From Acidobacteriota bacterium (lineage in GTDB: Bacteria > Acidobacteriota > Vicinamibacteria > Vicinamibacterales > SCN-69-37): a stretch of 64,000 nt of DNA. The stretch is taken from positions 310,001 to 374,000 of the forward strand of contig JADJUS010000022.1 in NCBI GenBank assembly GCA_016716905.1, given 5' to 3'. A program made the translations under genes and the position numbers. Positions 9,721 through 16,551 of the stretch are shown one piece after another (the first letter of the stretch is position 1; each line of letters starts with the position of its first letter). The notes under the pieces were generated by a model. That model was not told the DNA's origin, made no database searches, and saw nothing but the letters and a program-made list of their open reading frames with translations.

Positions 9721-10142
9721 TGGCGACCCAGGCTTCCCCCGCGCTGCTCCACAAGTTCCTCGGCATTGGTCTCGGCGCGGTCGCCGTGGTCTTTCTCGTG
9801 CTGCGGTCGCGTGGCATACCGGAAGTCCTGCCCCCGGGCCAGGCCACGACGACGCTCGCGTACGGCATGTGCGCCATTGGCGTCGTGATGGCTGCGGTCG
9901 CGCTCCTCTTCATGCGCCGCCGGGTCCCCGTTCGCCGGCCCGGGCAGTCGGAGGAGCAGTACTGGATGCGACCGGAAGTCGTGACGGCCGTGTTACCCGT
10001 CTGGTTACTGCTCGAAGGCGCCTGCATCCTCGCGGCTGTGGGCTACCTCATGACAGCGGAGCCGGTGACTGCCATCACGGCTGGAATCCTGATCGGGCTG
10101 TACTGGCTGAACGGGCCCTCGTCATTCACGAAGGTTTCTTAG
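9720..10142 (+). CDS. Small integral membrane protein, unknown function
   Basis: 140 residues from the ATG that overlaps the preceding stop (TAATG). Four hydrophobic segments are visible: LLHKFLGIGLGAVAVVFLVL, LAYGMCAIGVVMAAVALLFM, VVTAVLPVWLLLEGACILAA and VTAITAGILIGLYWL. A basic loop (RRRVPVRRPG) follows the second segment. No family motif is recognised. The overlap implies co-expression with the serine hydrolase. Confidence 0.7.
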   Translation: MATQASPALLHKFLGIGLGAVAVVFLVLRSRGIPEVLPPGQATTTLAYGMCAIGVVMAAVALLFMRRRVPVRRPGQSEEQYWMRPEVVTAVLPVWLLLEGACILAAVGYLMTAEPVTAITAGILIGLYWLNGPSSFTKVS

Positions 10143-10202
10143 ACATGCTGCGAGTCACTACTCTCGCTGTCCGAAATGACGCCGCCGCGCAGCGTCCGCC
10201 AG

Positions 10203-10208
10203 TAGAAT
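10203..10208 (+). promoter_or_regulatory. -10 element TAGAAT and hairpin leader of barrel gene
   Basis: TAGAAT about 50 nt before the ATG at 10258. The implied leader holds a CGCCCC/GGGGCG hairpin (10227-10244) and then a GGAAGG ribosome-binding site. Unlike many genes in this window, this one has a true leader. Confidence 0.4.
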
Positions 10209-10257
10209 TGTGCACGTTGTAAGTGGCGCCCCTGCATCGGGGCGACCAGGAAGGCGT

Positions 10258-11556
10258 ATGTCTCACGGTATGACTTATCGGCGCATGGTTCAGCGGGGTG
10301 CAGCGGCGGTGGCTGCTGTTCTGGTGATGATGGTGGGTTCGGCCGGGGAAGCGTCGGCGCAATCGAGCCTGAAGGTTTTTCTGGACTGTTCCCAATGTGA
10401 CTTCAACAACCTGCGCCAAGACATCACCTACGTCAGTTATGTGAACGCGCAGCAGGATGCCGACGTGCACGTGCTCGTCTCGACCCAGAACACCGCGTCT
10501 GGCGGGCGCGAATACACGTACGATTTCATCGGCCAGGGAACGTTCGCAGACCTTCGGCAGAAGCTGACGTTTACGAGCAGTGGATCGGACACCGAGGACG
10601 AACGCCGGCGCGGGGTCTCGCGGACGTTTGCCCTCGGGCTCACGCAGTTTCTCCTGCGGACGTCCGAGGGGCCCCGCTTCTCGCTTCAGTATTCGCGTCC
10701 AGCCGGGCAAGCGGCCGTGTCGGCCACTGCCGGCAACGACCCGTGGAACTCATGGATCTTCCGGCTGGGGTCCAGCCTGGAACTCAACGGCGAATCGCGC
10801 CAGAACAGCAAGCGCCTGCGCGGCAACTTCTCAGGCAACCGGACGACGCCGGCCTGGAAGTTCTCGTTCAGCGGAAATCTGGATTTTAATAACAGCGAGT
10901 TCACGCTCAGTGACGGCCGCGTGGTCAAGAGCGAGTCCGACTCCTGGAACTTCGGCGGCTCGGCGGTCAAGAGCATTGGACTGGCGCATTGGGCGGCTCT
11001 GGCGCGTTTCGAAGTGCGGTCGAGCACGCAGTCCAACGAAAAGCTTGAGACGCGCCACGCTGTGGGCCTCGAGTGGGACTACTTCCCGTATGCAGACTCC
11101 ACACGCCGATCGATGGTCCTGCAGTACTCGGTTGGCGTCTCCCGCGTGAACTACTACGAGACGACGCTGTTGGGGAAGGACGAGGAAACGCTGTTCGATC
11201 ATCGGCTGGCGGCCATTCTGGCCTTGCGACAGCAGTGGGGCACCTGGCGCGCCTCGGCCGCGTACTCATCGTTCCTCCACGACGCGTCGAAACATAATCT
11301 CGACTTCTTCGTCGATGCGGACGTGCGACTCTTCCGTGGGTTGAGCCTGAACATTGAAGGCAGTTATGCCCGTGTGCGCGACCAGATCTATCTGGCGGCG
11401 GGCGGGGCCACCGACGAAGAAGTGCTGCTGCGCCTGCGCCGCCTGGAGACGGGCTATCGCTACCGCACTCTTGTGGGATTCAGCTACCAGTTCGGGTCCA
11501 TCTTCAACAACGTCGTGAATCCCCGCTGGAGCGCCACGACCGGGCGGGGGTTCTGA
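10258..11556 (+). CDS. Secreted or outer-membrane beta-barrel-like protein
   Basis: 432 residues starting at the ATG preceded by AGGAAGG. The signal peptide ends at about EASAQSS. A short N-terminal domain contains FLDCSQCDFNNLRQ, whose two cysteines may form a disulfide. The rest alternates aromatic and charged residues in about 12-16 predicted strands (WIFRLGSSLELNGESRQ, WKFSFSGNLDFNNSEF, YRTLVGFSYQFGSIFNNVVN) and ends near the C-terminus with aromatic strands. This resembles DUF481-like outer-membrane barrels. The function is unknown and the gene stands alone in its own transcription unit. Confidence 0.75.
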   Translation: MSHGMTYRRMVQRGAAAVAAVLVMMVGSAGEASAQSSLKVFLDCSQCDFNNLRQDITYVSYVNAQQDADVHVLVSTQNTASGGREYTYDFIGQGTFADLRQKLTFTSSGSDTEDERRRGVSRTFALGLTQFLLRTSEGPRFSLQYSRPAGQAAVSATAGNDPWNSWIFRLGSSLELNGESRQNSKRLRGNFSGNRTTPAWKFSFSGNLDFNNSEFTLSDGRVVKSESDSWNFGGSAVKSIGLAHWAALARFEVRSSTQSNEKLETRHAVGLEWDYFPYADSTRRSMVLQYSVGVSRVNYYETTLLGKDEETLFDHRLAAILALRQQWGTWRASAAYSSFLHDASKHNLDFFVDADVRLFRGLSLNIEGSYARVRDQIYLAAGGATDEEVLLRLRRLETGYRYRTLVGFSYQFGSIFNNVVNPRWSATTGRGF

Positions 11557-11580
11557 GCGCCGCGCACCATCCAGCGCGCG

Positions 11581-13371
11581 TCACTTCTTGTGGCGCTCAC
11601 CGTCGAGCCAGCAGCCGAAGTGCTGTTCGAACATGCCAAGCGGAATCGGTCCGGCGTCGAGCAGGTAGTCGTGGAATTTCCGGATGTCGAACGCCGCGCC
11701 CTGCGCCTTCGTCACACGCTCGCGCGCGTCCCTGATCGCCAGCGCACCCAGCTTGTACGCCAGCGCCTGACCCGGCATGTCCGTGGAATACCGCAGAGTC
11801 TCGGTGTCGATCTGCGCGTCAGACTCAAACGTGTTGTCTTTCATGAACTGCATCGCCCGCTCGCGCGACCAGCCCAGCGCGTTCATGCCCGTGTCCACCA
11901 CCAGCCGCGATGACGTGAACAGGTCCATGCCAAGCCGGCCGGCCTTCGCGTACACATCGGGATACGCGCCCATCTCCCAGGCCACGTCCGAGGCATATTC
12001 ACCCCACCCTTCCGTGTAGGCCGTATATCGCGCGGTCTTTCGTGCACCGGTCAGCGCCGCGTTTTCCGCAAGCCGCGTCATCTGGTAGTGATGCCCCGGC
12101 AGCAGCTCATGAAACACAATCGCGGTCACCATCGTCAGCGACCGCGTCTCCGGATTGAGCCCGTTGAAGTGATACAGCCCCATCGGCTCGCGCGCGTCCG
12201 GCAGACTGTAGAAACCGTACGTCATGGAAGGCTCCAACTCGGGAGCCAGTCGCCGCACGCCGTACGGCGCCTTCGGCATCATCGAAAAGAACTGGAGCAT
12301 TTTCGGTTCGATGATCCGGATGGCGGCCATCATGCGTTCACCGAGTTCTTCGCTCCGCGTGGGATAGAAGCGCCGATCGGTGCGCAGGAACGTCTTGAAG
12401 TCCTCGAGCGACCCCGAGAAGCCAGCCTCGGCGCGCAGGCCATCAAGCGCCGCGTTGATGCGCGTGACCTCGGCCAGGCCGCGGTCGTGAATCTGTTGCG
12501 GCGTCAGGTCAAGCCCGGTGTGCATGCGAATCAGGTAGCGGTAATAGGCGGGACCGTTGGGGTACTGCGACAGCCCAACCAGCTTCACGGTCCGCTTGCG
12601 GTACGGGCCATCGATGTAGGCCGCCAACCGCTCCACGGCCGGATTCACTTGCGCGGCCACCACGTCGTCCACGCGCTTCTGGAACGCGGCCTGGTCGGCC
12701 TGCTCGGCCTGTCCCTCGGTGGGCACGACGGACAAGCGCGCCGTCGTCACGGAAAACGGGCTTTTCGGCGGCGGCGCCGCGAACGAGCGGATGAACGCAG
12801 TCACCAACCGCAGTTCTTCTGTCGGTAGCGCCACGCCGTGTTCGGTCTGCTGTTCCAGCCGCACTTCGTACGCCTTCATGGTGGCGGGTAACTGGTGCAG
12901 TGCCGCGATGTAGGCATCACGCTGAGCCGCAGTGGCCAGTGGCGCGGCGGCAAACGTGGTCGTCAGCGTGCGCAGGGGCGAAAGGTAGGGCGTGACAACG
13001 CTTTGCAGCCAGAAAAATTCGGGTGAATTGTCCGCGTCGATGCGTGCCTGTGCTTCGGCAATCCCATACAGCAGCCACTGCTCGTGCGTCAGTTGTGACG
13101 TGTCAATCGCTCTCAGCCGCGTCAGGAATCCCGCGGCCTGATCGGCCAGGGACCGAGCCTGTTCGAGCGTCATGACCGGACCGCGGTCAACGGCGAGTGC
13201 CCCCGGACTGCGCGGCACGGGATTGCTGATTGCCCTGCGCTCCTCCGGGTACGAAGCCGCGAGCGCTTCAAGCTTCTGGAACTCCGTCTTTGGGACATCC
13301 TGCGCCGCAGGCGCCCAGGACAATACCAGCACCAGCCCGGCGGCACACCACATCAGTCGATTAGGACGCAT
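11581..13371 (-). CDS. DUF885-family secreted metallopeptidase-like protein
   Basis: 596 residues. The signal peptide is MRPNRLMWCAAGLVLVLSWA. The zinc-binding HExxH-like motif appears as FHELLPGHHYQ, followed by the conserved TAYTEGWGEYA segment typical of DUF885 proteins, which are predicted peptidases. I chose the ATG at 13371 rather than 13383 because TATGCT ends exactly 7 nt upstream of it, as at other leaderless starts here. The frame stays open further upstream only through repeats and the tRNA gene. It converges with the barrel gene with 24 nt between the two stops. Confidence 0.85.
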   Translation of the reverse strand: MRPNRLMWCAAGLVLVLSWAPAAQDVPKTEFQKLEALAASYPEERRAISNPVPRSPGALAVDRGPVMTLEQARSLADQAAGFLTRLRAIDTSQLTHEQWLLYGIAEAQARIDADNSPEFFWLQSVVTPYLSPLRTLTTTFAAAPLATAAQRDAYIAALHQLPATMKAYEVRLEQQTEHGVALPTEELRLVTAFIRSFAAPPPKSPFSVTTARLSVVPTEGQAEQADQAAFQKRVDDVVAAQVNPAVERLAAYIDGPYRKRTVKLVGLSQYPNGPAYYRYLIRMHTGLDLTPQQIHDRGLAEVTRINAALDGLRAEAGFSGSLEDFKTFLRTDRRFYPTRSEELGERMMAAIRIIEPKMLQFFSMMPKAPYGVRRLAPELEPSMTYGFYSLPDAREPMGLYHFNGLNPETRSLTMVTAIVFHELLPGHHYQMTRLAENAALTGARKTARYTAYTEGWGEYASDVAWEMGAYPDVYAKAGRLGMDLFTSSRLVVDTGMNALGWSRERAMQFMKDNTFESDAQIDTETLRYSTDMPGQALAYKLGALAIRDARERVTKAQGAAFDIRKFHDYLLDAGPIPLGMFEQHFGCWLDGERHKK

Positions 13372-13378
13372 GCGCCGT

Positions 13379-13384
13379 AGCATA
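13379..13384 (-). promoter_or_regulatory. -10 element TATGCT for DUF885 gene
   Basis: On the minus strand TATGCT ends 7 nt before the ATG at 13371, which predicts a leaderless transcript. Confidence 0.5.
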
Positions 13385-13447
13385 GCCGCGACGGCCGCCA
13401 GCGGCGAGGTCACGTTTTGGGTAGTCTGGGAAGCTCGCCGTGGGCGA

Positions 13448-13553
13448 GCGAAGGTTGAGCTTGCCAACCGGAGCCGCGAGCGTAGCGAGCGATTGGCGAA
13501 GGTTGAGCCTGCCAGCCGAAGCCGCGAGCGTAGCGAGCGATTGGCGAAGGTTG
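13448..13553. repeat. 48-bp tandem repeat (2 copies plus 10 nt) abutting tRNA-Ala
   Basis: Two head-to-tail copies (13448-13495 and 13496-13543) differ at three positions. The first 10 nt of a third copy then run directly into the 3' CCA of the tRNA-Ala gene. Each unit contains the near-palindrome GCGAGCGTAGCGAGCG. The array lies immediately downstream of the tRNA in its transcription direction. With only two full copies and no spacers it is not a CRISPR array. Confidence 0.9.
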
Positions 13554-13627
13554 GTGGACCTGACCGGGATCGAACCGGTGACCTCCTGAATGCCATCCAG
13601 GCGCGCTCCCAGCTGCGCCACAGGCCC
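13552..13627 (-). tRNA. tRNA-Ala (GGC anticodon)
   Basis: 76 nt including an encoded CCA. The cloverleaf closes fully: a 7-bp acceptor stem (GGGCCTG/CAGGTCC), a D arm with AGCTGGGA, anticodon stem CCTGG/TCAGG with loop ATGGCAT (anticodon GGC), and T arm ACCGG TTCGATC CCGGT. The acceptor carries the G3:U70 wobble pair that is the main identity element for alanyl-tRNA synthetase. It reads GCC/GCU codons. The encoded CCA runs directly into the tandem repeat. Confidence 0.97.
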
Positions 13628-13710
13628 ACACTTGAGTTCTCCATTATAGGGGGGACAGACACAATGAGGCAATTGGCCAATGCGGCAATGAGCCAAAATT
13701 GCGCGCATTT

Positions 13711-13774
13711 CGTAGCGCGGCGTGGGTCTCAACGCCGCGATGCTCGGCGGCCTTGATACCCAGGCCGCCCTACG
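13711..13774. repeat. REP-like double hairpin element
   Basis: CGTAG (13711-13715) pairs with CTACG (13770-13774) and encloses two 8-bp hairpins. They are CGCGGCGT/ACGCCGCG (13716-13739) and GGCGGCCT/AGGCCGCC (13746-13769). The whole element is flanked by an 11-bp inverted repeat, CAATGAGCCAA (13686-13696) and TTGGCTCATTG (13808-13818). No coding potential is seen. Confidence 0.75.
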
Positions 13775-13815
13775 AAGAGGGCATTGCCCAAACGGCCCAT
13801 TGCCCCATTGGCTCA

Positions 13816-13845
13816 TTGACTAATGGCCAATCCCATGCCTAGACT
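13816..13845 (+). promoter_or_regulatory. Promoter of cold-shock gene
   Basis: TTGACT (13816-13821), an 18-nt spacer and TAGACT (13840-13845). This predicts a leader of roughly 58 nt with a GGGGTG/CACCCC hairpin (13876-13895) just before the GGAGGA ribosome-binding site (13898-13903). Confidence 0.6.
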
Positions 13846-13909
13846 GAACCCGATTCACTTCACGAAAGCTTGTTGGGGGTGTTTTCGGGCACCCCTCGGA
13901 GGAACAGTC

Positions 13910-14116
13910 ATGCCGAATGGCACGATTGCACGTTTGTTGATCGACAAGGGTTTTGGTTTCATTCGGGACGAAGCGGGCGTGGAGCACTTCTTCCACCGGT
14001 CCGCCATCCGTGGCGCGGTGTTTGAGCTGCTGCGCGAAGGTCAACGGGTGGAATTCACCATCGAGGATTCACCCAAGGGACCGCGCGCGGGCGAAGTCCG
14101 TCTGCTCGACGAATAA
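13910..14116 (+). CDS. Cold-shock domain protein
   Basis: 68 residues from the ATG placed 6 nt after GGAGGA. The RNP1-like motif KGFGFI and the second motif VEHFFHR are present, so this is a single-domain nucleic-acid chaperone. The sequence is a divergent member (MPNGTIARLLIDKGFGFI) lacking the usual GTVKWFN opening. It is a single gene with a structured leader, as is common for csp genes. In-frame codons upstream to 13823 lie in the leader and are not translated in my reading. Confidence 0.85.
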   Translation: MPNGTIARLLIDKGFGFIRDEAGVEHFFHRSAIRGAVFELLREGQRVEFTIEDSPKGPRAGEVRLLDE

Positions 14117-14122
14117 CATCTG

Positions 14123-14148
14123 CGGCTCCGGGCCTGGGCTCGGAGCCG
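14123..14148. terminator. Hairpin after cold-shock gene
   Basis: An 8-bp stem CGGCTCCG/CGGAGCCG lies directly after the csp stop. No T-run follows, so it may be a weak terminator or an RNA-stabilising structure, and it also separates csp from selC. Confidence 0.4.
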
Positions 14149-14182
14149 GTACGTCCCTTGGCCGTTGATGGAGAACCCCGGG

Positions 14183-14280
14183 GGAAGCTCCCGGGGCCCG
14201 GTGGCCCTCCCGGTCTTCAAAACCGGCCGCTCCCCGCCTCCGGCGGGAAGGGTGGGTTCGACTCCCACGAGCTTCCGCCA
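14183..14280 (+). tRNA. selC: tRNA-Sec (selenocysteine tRNA, anticodon TCA)
   Basis: 98 nt with all hallmarks of bacterial tRNA-Sec. The acceptor stem has 8 bp (GGAAGCTC/GAGCTTCC), the D stem has 6 bp with a 4-nt loop (GGGGCC CGGT GGCCCT), and the anticodon loop is CTTCAAA with TCA at 14217-14219. The long variable arm is built on CCCGCC/GGCGGG, and the T arm is GTGGG TTCGACT CCCAC. The discriminator is G and CCA is encoded. It would be charged with Ser and converted to Sec by SelA, then delivered by SelB; neither gene is in this window. It lies between csp and the convergent HAD gene. Confidence 0.96.
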
Positions 14281-14291
14281 ACTCCACCGCT

Positions 14292-14981
14292 CTAGCCGAT
14301 CAGTGCCTCGACCGTCAGGGCCTCGAGCGTGTGCAGGGTGTGCGCGGGTCTGGTCGCAGCCAACTCCTCATACGAAAAGATCCCGGTCGCGACGGCCACG
14401 GCTCTCGCGCCGTAGGCGTGGGCACAGTCCACATCGAGCGGAGTGTCTCCAATCACCACGATGTCGGCCGCCTCGAAACGTGGATGCCCTGCGGCCACCG
14501 CAGCCTCCACGGCCAACGGCACGAGGGCGCGACGCTCCGCGTGGTGATCGCCAAACGCGCCGAACCTGAAACGCCGCCACAAATCGAAGTGCCCCAGCTT
14601 GAGCGCCGCGCCGCGCGCGAAGTTCCCCGTCAGCAACCCCACGGCCACCTCGTCGCGCGCGGCGAGTGAGTCAAGCGCGTCGAGCAGCGGCACGACGCCC
14701 GGCAGGATCGCGCCGGAATGCGCCTGCGGGTCCGCGAGCGCTGCCTGCAGATCCTCGCAATAGGCATCCCGTAACCGGAGGACCGCGGCGTCTCCCGCCG
14801 GTTGCCCCGCGCGCGCCAGCGCCTCGGTCACGATCGCACGGTCGGTGCGGCCGGCCACGGGCACGGCATCGAGTGCGCCTGTGACACCAAAGAGCCGCTC
14901 GAACGATCGGTTCATGCCTCGCACGCCGGCGCGGCCGGATGAAATGAGCGTGCCGTCAATATCAAACAAGACGAGCGTCAC
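14292..14981 (-). CDS. HAD-superfamily phosphatase, phosphoglycolate-phosphatase-like
   Basis: 229 residues from the GTG at 14981. This start overlaps the upstream stop as GTGA and is preceded by GGGGGAGG. HAD motif I is LVLFDIDGTLI (nucleophile Asp plus acid Asp). Motif II is probably LLTGN, and motif IV is DIVVIGDTPLDVDCAHAYG. A helical cap lies between motifs I and II. It likely removes phosphate from a small metabolite; the exact substrate is not readable. It is the last gene of the erpA operon, and its stop is 11 nt from selC. Confidence 0.85.
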   Translation of the reverse strand: MTLVLFDIDGTLISSGRAGVRGMNRSFERLFGVTGALDAVPVAGRTDRAIVTEALARAGQPAGDAAVLRLRDAYCEDLQAALADPQAHSGAILPGVVPLLDALDSLAARDEVAVGLLTGNFARGAALKLGHFDLWRRFRFGAFGDHHAERRALVPLAVEAAVAAGHPRFEAADIVVIGDTPLDVDCAHAYGARAVAVATGIFSYEELAATRPAHTLHTLEALTVEALIG

Positions 14982-15700
14982 CAGAACCTCCCCCACCGCC
15001 GGGTGGTGGGCACTCGGACGTCGCCGGATGCGGCCACGAGCTGGCCCAGCCGGCCGCCGGCGGCCGCGACAAACGCCTCATCCTCGGTGAGCGCGAGCCA
15101 CGCGATGTTCCGGCGTTCACCGATCGAGGCTAACAGTCGGCCAAAGGCCGTGGCCTCCTCGGGCGCCAGCCTTGCCGTCGGATGCTCAAGCAGCAACATG
15201 CGCGGGTCCGTCGCGAGCGCCCGCGCCAGATGCACTCGAACGCGCGCGGCTTCAGACAGCGTGTTGACGTGCGCTGACAATGCGGCGTCGAGCTCCACTT
15301 CCTGAGCCAGCGCCGCGACAGTCGCGCGGACCTCGCTCGACACCGGGTCGATCGACAGCGTCATCGGCAACGCCAGGTTGGACTCCAGTGTGAGGCTGTC
15401 GAGCAACACGGCGCGGGCGGTGACCATGCCGAACACATCCAGCGACGTGAGCCATTGGGTGTCAGTCGTGATCTCGCGCGTGTCACGTCCTGCGATGCGC
15501 ACCGTTCCATCATCGGGTAGCGACGCGCCGGTGACGAGAAGTACGAGCATCTCGGCGGCCTGGGCGTCGAGCCCCCGCAACGTAACGCGTTCACTCGGCG
15601 CCACCGACAGCGCATTGATGCGCAGCGGCCGCAGCCCTCCGTACTGTTTTCGAAGGCCGGCAATTTCAACGAGAGGCGTGGCGGCCGGCGGTTGCGCCAT
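14978..15700 (-). CDS. Degenerate ABC-type ATPase-like protein, probably inactive
   Basis: 240 residues with the overall layout of an ABC transporter ATP-binding subunit but eroded catalytic motifs. The Walker A position reads LRGLDAQAAEML, with no Gly-rich loop and no Lys. The signature is LSEAARVRVHLARAL, where LSGGQ is usual. Walker B reads MLLLEHPTARL, with the catalytic Glu replaced by His. The switch His is replaced by Glu (ALTEDEAF). The order and spacing of all motifs are intact and the reading frame is clean, so this looks like a maintained pseudo-ATPase rather than a decaying gene. No permease is adjacent. The start overlaps the PHP stop by 1 nt and the end overlaps the HAD start by 4 nt. 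Confidence 0.8.
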   Translation of the reverse strand: MAQPPAATPLVEIAGLRKQYGGLRPLRINALSVAPSERVTLRGLDAQAAEMLVLLVTGASLPDDGTVRIAGRDTREITTDTQWLTSLDVFGMVTARAVLLDSLTLESNLALPMTLSIDPVSSEVRATVAALAQEVELDAALSAHVNTLSEAARVRVHLARALATDPRMLLLEHPTARLAPEEATAFGRLLASIGERRNIAWLALTEDEAFVAAAGGRLGQLVAASGDVRVPTTRRWGRFW

Positions 15701-16551
15701 CAGGAGGGAATGGGCCAGCCTGTGCGTTCGGCCAGCCGTGCAAAATCCGCCGCCGGCAGGTGGAACTGCCCAAGCCCCTGGGAGCGCCCGCTCCCTACAC
15801 CGTGGTAGTCGGACCCTCCGGTTGCCAACAGATTGAAGGTATCGGCCATCTGACGGTATCGGGCGGTCTCGGCCGTATCGTGTTCCGGGTGATACACCTC
15901 GATCGCCGGGAGTCCCGCCTCGATGAGCGCCGGGATGAGATGGTCTTTCTGCGTCTTGCCGGGATGCGCAAGCGACGCCACACCGCCGGCGCGCGCGATC
16001 AGCGCCACGACGTCAGCCGGATTGGCCCCCTGGCGTTCGATGAAGGCCGGACAGCCCTCGCCCAGGTACCGATCAAAGGCCTCCTTGATACTTGCCACGT
16101 GCCCGGCCTTGACAAGGGCGATCGCGGCCATCGGGCGCCCCACCGCCCGCCCCGCGCTGCGAGCCGCTTCAGCCATCGCATTCTCGAGATCAACCGGCAC
16201 ACCGAGGCGCTCGAGCCGATCACCGATCTCGCGCAACCGGCGCTTGCGGTCTTCACGTTGGGTCGAGAGGAACGTCACGAGTTCGGGATAGTTCCGGTCG
16301 AAAGAATAGCCGAGCATGTGAACGTCTTTCCCGTGATCGACGGCCGTGATCTCAATCCCGGGCAGGCAGGCCACGCCAGTGGCCGCAGCAGCCCCACTCA
16401 CCTCATCCCAGGCGGCAGTGGTGTCGTGGTCCACCACGGCCATGGTCGTGATTCCCATGGCCACCACTTCTTCCACAAGCTGCGACGGCGTGGATCGCCC
16501 GTCGGAGGCAGTCGTGTGCATATGCAAATCGATCATCCGGACCGGCCTCAC
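15700..16551 (-). CDS. PHP-domain phosphoesterase (RNase AM/YciV-like)
   Basis: 283 residues. The PHP metal motifs are clear: MIDLHMHTTASDG at the N-terminus, VVDHDTT, GIEITA, SLAHPGK and GGSDYHG near the C-terminus. Relatives hydrolyse 3',5'-nucleotide bisphosphates and trim 5' ends of short RNAs, and DNA polymerase PHP domains share the fold. The ATG at 16551 overlaps the upstream stop as ATGA. The GRSQGLGQFHLP segment near the C-terminus is typical of the stand-alone family. Confidence 0.88.
   Translation of the reverse strand: MRPVRMIDLHMHTTASDGRSTPSQLVEEVVAMGITTMAVVDHDTTAAWDEVSGAAAATGVACLPGIEITAVDHGKDVHMLGYSFDRNYPELVTFLSTQREDRKRRLREIGDRLERLGVPVDLENAMAEAARSAGRAVGRPMAAIALVKAGHVASIKEAFDRYLGEGCPAFIERQGANPADVVALIARAGGVASLAHPGKTQKDHLIPALIEAGLPAIEVYHPEHDTAETARYRQMADTFNLLATGGSDYHGVGSGRSQGLGQFHLPAADFARLAERTGWPIPS

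Noticed and set aside
13448..13553. Possible CRISPR array
   Set aside because: The two 48-bp units are directly adjacent with no spacers and no cas genes are present.
13371..13680. N-terminal extension of the DUF885 gene to 13680
   Set aside because: The extension would translate the tandem repeats and the tRNA-Ala gene; a signal peptide and -10 element support the start at 13371.
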